From Nonomuraea sp. SBT364 (GTDB lineage Bacteria > Actinomycetota > Actinomycetes > Streptosporangiales > Streptosporangiaceae): a stretch of 64,000 nucleotides of DNA. The notes under the pieces were generated by a model, which was not told where the DNA came from, did not search any database, and worked only from the letters and a program-made list of their open reading frames with translations. The translations under genes and the position numbers were made by a program. The stretch is taken from assembly GCF_001083785.1 (NCBI RefSeq), contig NZ_LAVL01000019.1, positions 26,563-90,562 of the forward strand, in the 5' to 3' direction. Shown here in pieces: positions 59,920 through 64,000 of the stretch. Within the stretch, counting starts at the first letter, position 1; each line of letters begins with the position of its first letter.

Positions 59920-61006
59920 GTGCCGACCGCAGGCGCGGCCAGCCGATCCGCTCGCCCCGGATCAGGCCACCGATCTGCTCATCGTCGAGGCCCAGGTCGA
60001 AGATGATGTCCAGCAGGTCGTCCAGCAGCGCCTGCCGGTCCTCCCCGGCCTTGCCTCGCTCGGCCAGCGCGTCCCGCATCTTGCGTTCAGCCTTGCTCTC
60101 CCGCGCCGAGACCGCCTGATCGAACAGCTGCACGACCTCGTCGAGCACATCGGTCGCCGACTGCGCCGGTAGCGTGAGCAGGATCGGATAGCGGCGCTGC
60201 GGATCGCGCCGCTCCAGCGCCTGCGCGGTCAACCGGCGCCCGACCGTGGCCAGGAACCGGCGCCGCTCAGCGGGCAGCACCGACAGATCTAGGCTGTCCG
60301 CATCCGTCGAGCGCAGGAATTCCAGCTTGGCGACCTCGGCCTTCACCGCGGCTGGGGACGTCTCGACCGGGCCGGTGGACAGCCACCGCAGCCGGGTCGT
60401 GCGGATCTCGGGGTCGGTCACCAGCAGCCCGTCCAGCGTGGTGCACCGCTGCTCGGTGAACTCATGCGCGAGCCGGTCGAACGTCTCCCGCTGCGCCTCG
60501 GCGCGGGCGTGGGCGACCCTCTCGACCGCGGTCACCGGGCCGGGGCGGATCACCCGCGCCGAGATCAGGTACTCGCACGCCAGTCGGAACAGCAGCGTCG
60601 GCGAGTCGTGCTTCAACGCCCGCGCCAGCAGGAACTCGTCCAGCTCCTTGAGCTCCAGCGTGGTCGGCAGCCGCCACCCCAGGTACTTCGCCACCAGCCG
60701 CAGATGCTCGGTTCGCGTCTTCGCCCGCCGCCCGTAGGACCGCAGTTCGGCTGGGTCGACGGCAAGCTGGTCGGCCAGCCTGGCCACCGCCACCGGCGGC
60801 GCCGCCGACACTTTGTCCGGCACGAATCCGAACCACGGCAACGTGGACAGGGCTACGGCCAGCCCCGCCGATCGGCCGGACCTCGGCCCCGGCCGGGATC
60901 GACGAACGCGACATCAGCTGATGTCAGGGGTGAAGAGCCGGAATAGCTCGTCTCGACCGATCTCCGGGAATCCCCGCAGCCGCTCCAGCTCCTCATCCGC
61001 GAACAC
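59920..61006 (-). pseudogene. tnpA: Tn3 transposase, N-terminal third, with two frameshifts and 3' truncation
   Basis: From about GTG 61006: VFADEELERLRGFPEIGRDELFRLF, then ADVAFVDPGRGRGPADR, then PWFGFVPDKVSAAPPVAVARLADQL...EYLISARVIRPGPVTAVERV..., all parts of the DUF4158 N-terminal domain of Tn3 transposases. An extra C near 60927 and a missing base near 60873 shift the frame out and back, leaving a stop in between. Similarity ends at about RGERIGWPRLRSA (59920-59950), so the catalytic DDE domain (about 650 residues) is gone. Confidence 0.85.
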
Positions 61007-61070
61007 CTGCGTCGCCAAGAACGACCTCCAGCCAGCCCCACAGACACCAAGCTCAGAAGCCTACTCAGCT

Positions 61071-61108
61071 ATATCCGCCCGAATTTCGGCCTTTACTACT
61101 GGGACCCC
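61071..61108 (-). repeat. Right terminal inverted repeat
   Basis: On the minus strand starts GGGGTCCCAGTAGTAAAGGC and holds the inner block TCGGGCGGATAT shared with the left end. TSD TAGAT follows at 61109-61113. Confidence 0.88.
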
Positions 61109-61113
61109 TAGAT
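61109..61113. repeat. Target-site duplication, right copy (TAGAT)
   Basis: Direct copy of 55459-55463 immediately outside the right inverted repeat. Confidence 0.85.
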
Positions 61114-61553
61114 GTGTGCCGCTCCGGTGTCCCGGGTGATCCCTAGGAACGAACACGCCGACGAAACCCCAGCTCAGGCATGGTTCGGCGGCTCGTCGCG
61201 CGCGTCCCGACCGGCGCTCCCGCTTGCTCGTCGCGCCCTAGGGAGTGGCCCGACACGGTCACACATAGGGATTTTTCCCAATGTGTGACCGTGCGGTCGG
61301 CGCATACGGTCGCTGTCATGAGTTCGCGCCCGGACCGAGCCGGGCGCTGTCGAGGGGAATCGGTGAACGACTCGTGACGCTGGGCGATGCCCGCCGGCCG
61401 TCTTGGTGGTGATGAACAGCCGGCCGGTCACCAGCCGCCGGGATCGGCCCGCCTGGCCGCCGGTCAAGCTCGGCTCCGCGTCCGGCGAACTCCACTGTCG
61501 CCAACGGGTCGCGCATCCGCCTGCCGATCAGATTTTCCACTAAGGAGCCGACT
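61114..61553. other. Intergenic region right of the transposon
   Basis: No gene recognised. It holds a strong dyad (61254-61293). CCTAGG-type short palindromes occur at 61142 and 61237. Short open frames here (for example from 61318 and 61414) lack family likeness. Confidence 0.5.
61254..61293. promoter_or_regulatory. 13-bp dyad with inner stem
   Basis: CACGGTCACACAT (61254-61266) and exact complement (61281-61293); inside, after one A-A mismatch, GGG pairs with CCC around ATTTTT. Could be an operator or a factor-independent terminator; it is outside the transposon. Confidence 0.6.
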
Positions 61554-61598
61554 GTGATCACCTTGTGCGCTGCCTCGATCAGGGCGGAGGCATCGTGA
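61554..61598 (+). CDS. 14-residue upstream ORF coupled to the kinase-like gene
   Basis: GTG 61554 with a strong ribosome site (taaggag) encodes MITLCAASIRAEAS and stops at TGA 61596-61598, overlapping GTG 61595 of the next gene. The next gene has only a closely spaced ggagg, so coupling through this short frame is plausible. It may be the leftover start of a larger, deleted gene. Confidence 0.35.
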   Translation: MITLCAASIRAEAS

Positions 61599-62059
61599 AG
61601 GAGGAACGCCGGACCCCGGACGGTTCGCATCTGGCCCCCCGGTCGATGTTCTCCCGGCGGCTGGAGGACCGGCTCACCCATTGGTCGTCGCGGACGGGCA
61701 TCGCCGTGGAGGTGTGGGCCCTGCCCAGTCAGCCGCTGCCCGGCGAGGTCGCCGATCTCGTCCAGGCCGTCATCGTGGACACCCTTGATCACGTGGAGCG
61801 GCACGTGCCGACCGCGCGTTCCCTCAGCGTCGCACTCACCGTGGCGCCCAGCGGGCTACGGCTGACGCTCGGCGTCGAGCACGCCGCGACCGCCGGCACC
61901 AGGCTCGACGCGGTGCTGCTCCGGCGGCGGGTCATGGTGGCCGAGCTGGGCGGCTCCCTCGCCGTCAACACCGTAGACCCTCCCGCCTTCCTGCCCGGCG
62001 AGCCCCTGGGCGGCACCACGGTCGGCGCCTGGCTTCCCGCCGAAGCCCTCCGCCGATGA
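61595..62059 (+). CDS. Degenerate histidine-kinase-like (HATPase) fragment
   Basis: 154 aa from GTG 61595. FSRRLEDRLTHWSSRTGIAVEVWALPSQPLPGEVADLVQAVIVDTLDHVERHVPTARSLSVALTV resembles the ATP-binding half of NarL-type sensor kinases (where EALTNVxRHAxA is usual). However, the phosphorylation histidine domain is absent, the N-box Asn is lost (DHVERH) and no GxG boxes are seen. Probably either a remnant of a kinase or a stand-alone regulator that no longer binds ATP. The next gene, 95 bases on, encodes a membrane protein. Confidence 0.65.
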   Translation: MKEERRTPDGSHLAPRSMFSRRLEDRLTHWSSRTGIAVEVWALPSQPLPGEVADLVQAVIVDTLDHVERHVPTARSLSVALTVAPSGLRLTLGVEHAATAGTRLDAVLLRRRVMVAELGGSLAVNTVDPPAFLPGEPLGGTTVGAWLPAEALRR

Positions 62060-62154
62060 GGGCGGCAGGTCCCGAGCACCACGCGGGATACTCAAGGAGA
62101 ACTGAGTAGCCGGGCTCTCGCGGCACGCGCCGCCCGGGCAGCAGGCTGAAACGC

Positions 62155-62874
62155 ATGAAATGGTGGCTGCTTCTCGCATCCCTGCTCGTCACGCTGCTCA
62201 CCGCCTGGCTGGTCCTGTACGCGGACGTGCCCCTGTCCACGTTGCTGTCGCTGGGCGCCGGGGCGATCGCCCTGCTCTGGCTGGTCGTCGTGCTGACCGT
62301 CCCCTGGAACCTGCTCTTCGCGGCCCGCCAGGTGGTCCACGACATCGAGGTGTCCAGGGAGGCCGGCATCGACGTGACCCAGCGGCGCGAGGACGAGGCC
62401 AGGAGCATCGCCCGGCGCATGCTCGTGCTCGCGATCTCCGGCCACGTCGTGTCCGCAGTGGTGATCGCGGTCGTCACGTACTTCTCCGGGGCCCAGGTGG
62501 GCTACTACTTCGCCGGGTTCTACCTGCTGGCGACCTGTTTCCGGCCGGCCGGGGCGTACACGTCGCACCTGCGCGACCGGGTCAGGACGCTGGGGGTGGA
62601 GGTCCGCTACCCGCGCGTGGACGTGCTCGCCCTGCGCGAGCAGGTGAAGGCGCTGGACACCGCGGCGGAGCGGCTGCGGCGGGACGTCGACGAGGTCGCG
62701 GCCGGCCTGGCCGGCGCCCGCCGGGAGCTGGAGACGGCCGACCACGACCTGGGCCGCAGGATCACGCTGATGGCCCGCCGCTTCGACGAGACGGTGGACG
62801 GGCTGGCCGACAACCAGGAAGTGATCACCGGCCTGAAGGCGTTCCTGCGGCTGGTCAGGTCCGACCCCGCGTAG
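62155..62874 (+). CDS. Hypothetical membrane protein with C-terminal coiled coil
   Basis: 239 aa, not recognised. Helices at about 3-22, 26-52, 96-115 and 121-136 form a four-helix membrane part; the cytoplasmic loop between 53 and 90 is charged (EVSREAGIDVTQRREDEARSIARRM). Residues about 160-235 form a long heptad-patterned coiled coil (LREQVKALDTAAERLRRDVDEVAAGLAGARRELETADHDLGRRITLMARRFDETVDGLADNQE), likely a dimerisation or partner-binding stalk. Upstream, TACTCA-AGGAGAAC-TGAGTA (62085-62104) is a small dyad. Confidence 0.75.
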   Translation: MKWWLLLASLLVTLLTAWLVLYADVPLSTLLSLGAGAIALLWLVVVLTVPWNLLFAARQVVHDIEVSREAGIDVTQRREDEARSIARRMLVLAISGHVVSAVVIAVVTYFSGAQVGYYFAGFYLLATCFRPAGAYTSHLRDRVRTLGVEVRYPRVDVLALREQVKALDTAAERLRRDVDEVAAGLAGARRELETADHDLGRRITLMARRFDETVDGLADNQEVITGLKAFLRLVRSDPA

Positions 62875-62892
62875 CACGATGGCGTCCAGGGT

Positions 62893-63902
62893 TCAGGATC
62901 GGCCGCAGGTCCCGGCGCAGAACTCGACCTCCGGGTGGAGCGGCGACGGCTCGTCCAGCAGCGGCTGCCGCTTGCCCCGCAGGTGCTGATCGAGGAAGGC
63001 CGCCACGTACGCGCGGGTGAGCTCGGTGGAGCGCGCCGCGGGCAGGACGCCGCGGACGGGCCTGATGCCGAGGGCGCCCGCCAGCACCGGGGCGTCGGTG
63101 AAGGACTGGTGCTCCGCGCCCGTCAGCACGATCCAGCGTTTCCACCCGGTGAGCAGCTTCCAGTCCCGGTCCCACGAACCGTCGCGGCCGCCCGGCAGGT
63201 GCTCCGGCGTGCCGAGGAACATGAACGGCCGGGAGAACCCGCTCCTGGGGATCCTGGCGTAGGTGGTGCCGTCCATGTCGATCCCGGCGCGTACCCGGGG
63301 GTCCTTCACCATGGCCGCCATGGCCGCGGCCCCGCCGATCGACTGGCCCACCATCGCGATCCTGGCGCGGTCGGCCAGGCCGGCGTCTTCCAGGTGGTCG
63401 AGCACGAAGGAGACGTCGGCGGCCCGGCCACGGACCACGGCGGTGCCGAAGCCCGGGTCCGTGTCGCTGTCGCAGGCCAGGCACTCCGCCACCCGCCCGC
63501 CGGGGAAGGTCGTGGCGTAGCTCTCGTGGGTGTGGTCGATCCCCGCCACCAGGTACCCCCGGCTGGCCAGGTCCTCCGCCAGCGACGTGAGCATGCTGAC
63601 CGGCTTGGTGAAACCGGGTGACAGCACCACCAGCGGCAGCTTCCGCCCCGAGGGCTCGGCGTCCGCGACGGCGTTCGTCCGCGTCCTGCTCAGCGTGTCG
63701 TACGGCACGCCCGCGATCCTGCCGCCCTTCAGGTTGAGCTCCGACTCCTTCGGTGTCATGTACGGCGCCCGCTCCCCGTCCCGCTGCTTCGTGGGATACC
63801 ACAGGGTGACCTTGAGCTCCCGGGCTTCGGCGCCGGAGTCCCAGGGATCGGGGCGGGAGGCGTCCTTCAGATGCAGGGCGGTGGTGCCGACCGGGTGGGG
63901 GC
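62893..63902 (-). CDS. Alpha/beta hydrolase, PAF-acetylhydrolase/lipase type, N-terminus missing at contig edge
   Basis: About 335 codons are visible; the frame is open to the last genomic base near 63902 and has no start before the adapter. The first visible residues, PVGTTALHLKDASRPDPWDSGAEARELKVTLWYPTK, are the usual N-terminal block of this family, so only the signal peptide and ~40 residues are missing. Nucleophile elbow GQSIGG, oxyanion region LSPGFTKP, acid in DMDGTTYAR, and His in TGAEHQSFTD. Cys residues near the end (FCAGTCGRS) suggest an exported, disulfide-bonded esterase like the Streptomyces lipases. An internal ATG at 63759 should not be taken as the start. Confidence 0.88.
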
Positions 63903-64000
63903 CTGTCTCTTATACACATTCTCCGAGCCCACTAGTCTTGATTAGATCTTGTATTCCGTCTTCTGCTTGAAAAAAAAAAATAAAAAATTACAGAGATAGA
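63903..64000. other. Sequencing adapter read-through, not genomic
   Basis: CTGTCTCTTATACACAT (63903-63919), then CTCCGAGCCCAC (63921-63932), an index-like stretch and CCGTCTTCTGCTTG (63957-63970) followed by poly-A: the Nextera transposase mosaic end plus P7 adapter, with a few substitutions and an inserted T. The bases after the poly-A are low-quality tail. Confidence 0.97.

Larger units (their letters stand above)
55464..61108. mobile_element. Tn3-family transposon, 5645 bp, decayed, carrying a GntR-ABC operon
   Basis: Bounded by 38-bp inverted repeats that both begin GGG (29 of 38 positions agree) and by a perfect TAGAT duplication. Contents from left: broken serine resolvase (minus), GntR regulator, ABC ATPase, membrane protein (plus), an IS701-type transposase fragment, a TIGR03086-like gene fragment, and a truncated, twice-frameshifted Tn3 transposase (minus). 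So it cannot move by itself. The 5-bp duplication shows that it arrived as a unit; the inner fragments mark later insertions and deletions. Confidence 0.85.

Noticed and set aside
61254..61293. Dyad considered as a further transposon end
   Set aside because: The true end with a matching inverted repeat and TAGAT duplication is at 61108; the dyad is outside and unrelated in sequence.
61316..61804. Minus-strand open frame across the kinase-like gene
   Set aside because: It mirrors the plus-strand kinase-like frame and has no recognisable domain or ribosome site.
63970..64000. Poly-A stretch considered as a terminator T-tract on the other strand
   Set aside because: It directly follows the P7 adapter sequence and is an instrument artefact.

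Overview
This is high-GC DNA with dense, short-spaced genes, many GTG starts, ATGA/GTGA stop-start overlaps, several ECF sigma factors, secreted RHS/LamG proteins and cytochromes P450. The style is that of a filamentous actinobacterium, most likely the Streptosporangiales (for example Nonomuraea-like); that placement is inference. No rRNA, tRNA or CRISPR array was seen. The last ~100 bases are not genomic: from 63903 the sequence is Illumina Nextera adapter read-through ending in poly-A, so the window stops at a contig edge inside a lipase gene.

Layout. 1-2371: end of a sugar ABC permease and a family 2 glycosidase. 2376-5427: MarR-oxidoreductase operon, a serine beta-lactamase-like membrane protein, a secreted I36-type inhibitor. 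5479-13323: a region built around two ECF41 sigma factors, a stand-alone qcrB, a hypothetical-SDR-P450 operon, a broken RibD-like reductase and an SDR. 13356-20170: multicopper oxidase with a membrane partner, a LysR regulator, and a P450-DrrA-DrrB operon with a divergent MarR-type regulator. 20220-29874: a large RHS/YD-repeat protein and a LamG/DNRLRE partner. 30017-41576: stress and detoxification genes (erythromycin esterase, MerR, SRPBCC-ArsR, MFS, SDR, DoxX, VOC, isochorismatase-like, ArsR). 41632-45372: truncated SDR, paralogous SDR, NADH dehydrogenase-like flavoprotein, TetR, AhpD-like protein. 45396-47959: MBOAT plus AlgX/AlgJ-like O-acetylation pair. 48115-53821: two-component system, RHH protein, DUF4097 protein, ABC-2 exporter with an in-frame stop near its start, DUF1707 protein. 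53829-55370: carboxylesterase. 55464-61108: a decayed Tn3-family transposon. 61554-63902: kinase-like fragment, membrane protein, partial lipase.

The most interesting signal is a set of promoters of the ECF41 form TGTCACA-N16-CGTC. Seven sites keep exactly 16 bp between the elements, and an eighth is degenerate. They sit in front of both ECF41 sigma genes, qcrB, the hypothetical-SDR-P450 operon, two paralogous SDR genes and the NADH dehydrogenase gene. Three divergent pairs each use their own -10 variant on both sides (CGTC, CATC, CGCC), as if each pair were read by a different ECF41 sigma factor. This joins respiratory, P450 and SDR genes into one candidate redox regulon.

The second main finding is the transposon. 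It has 38-bp imperfect terminal inverted repeats and a perfect 5-bp target duplication (TAGAT). Both its resolvase and its transposase genes are broken, but it carries an intact GntR-ABC ATPase-membrane protein operon with a clear GntR operator. Several deletion scars (RibD-like gene, truncated SDR, SDR C-terminal remnant, possible P450 tail) show that the neighbouring region is being reshuffled.
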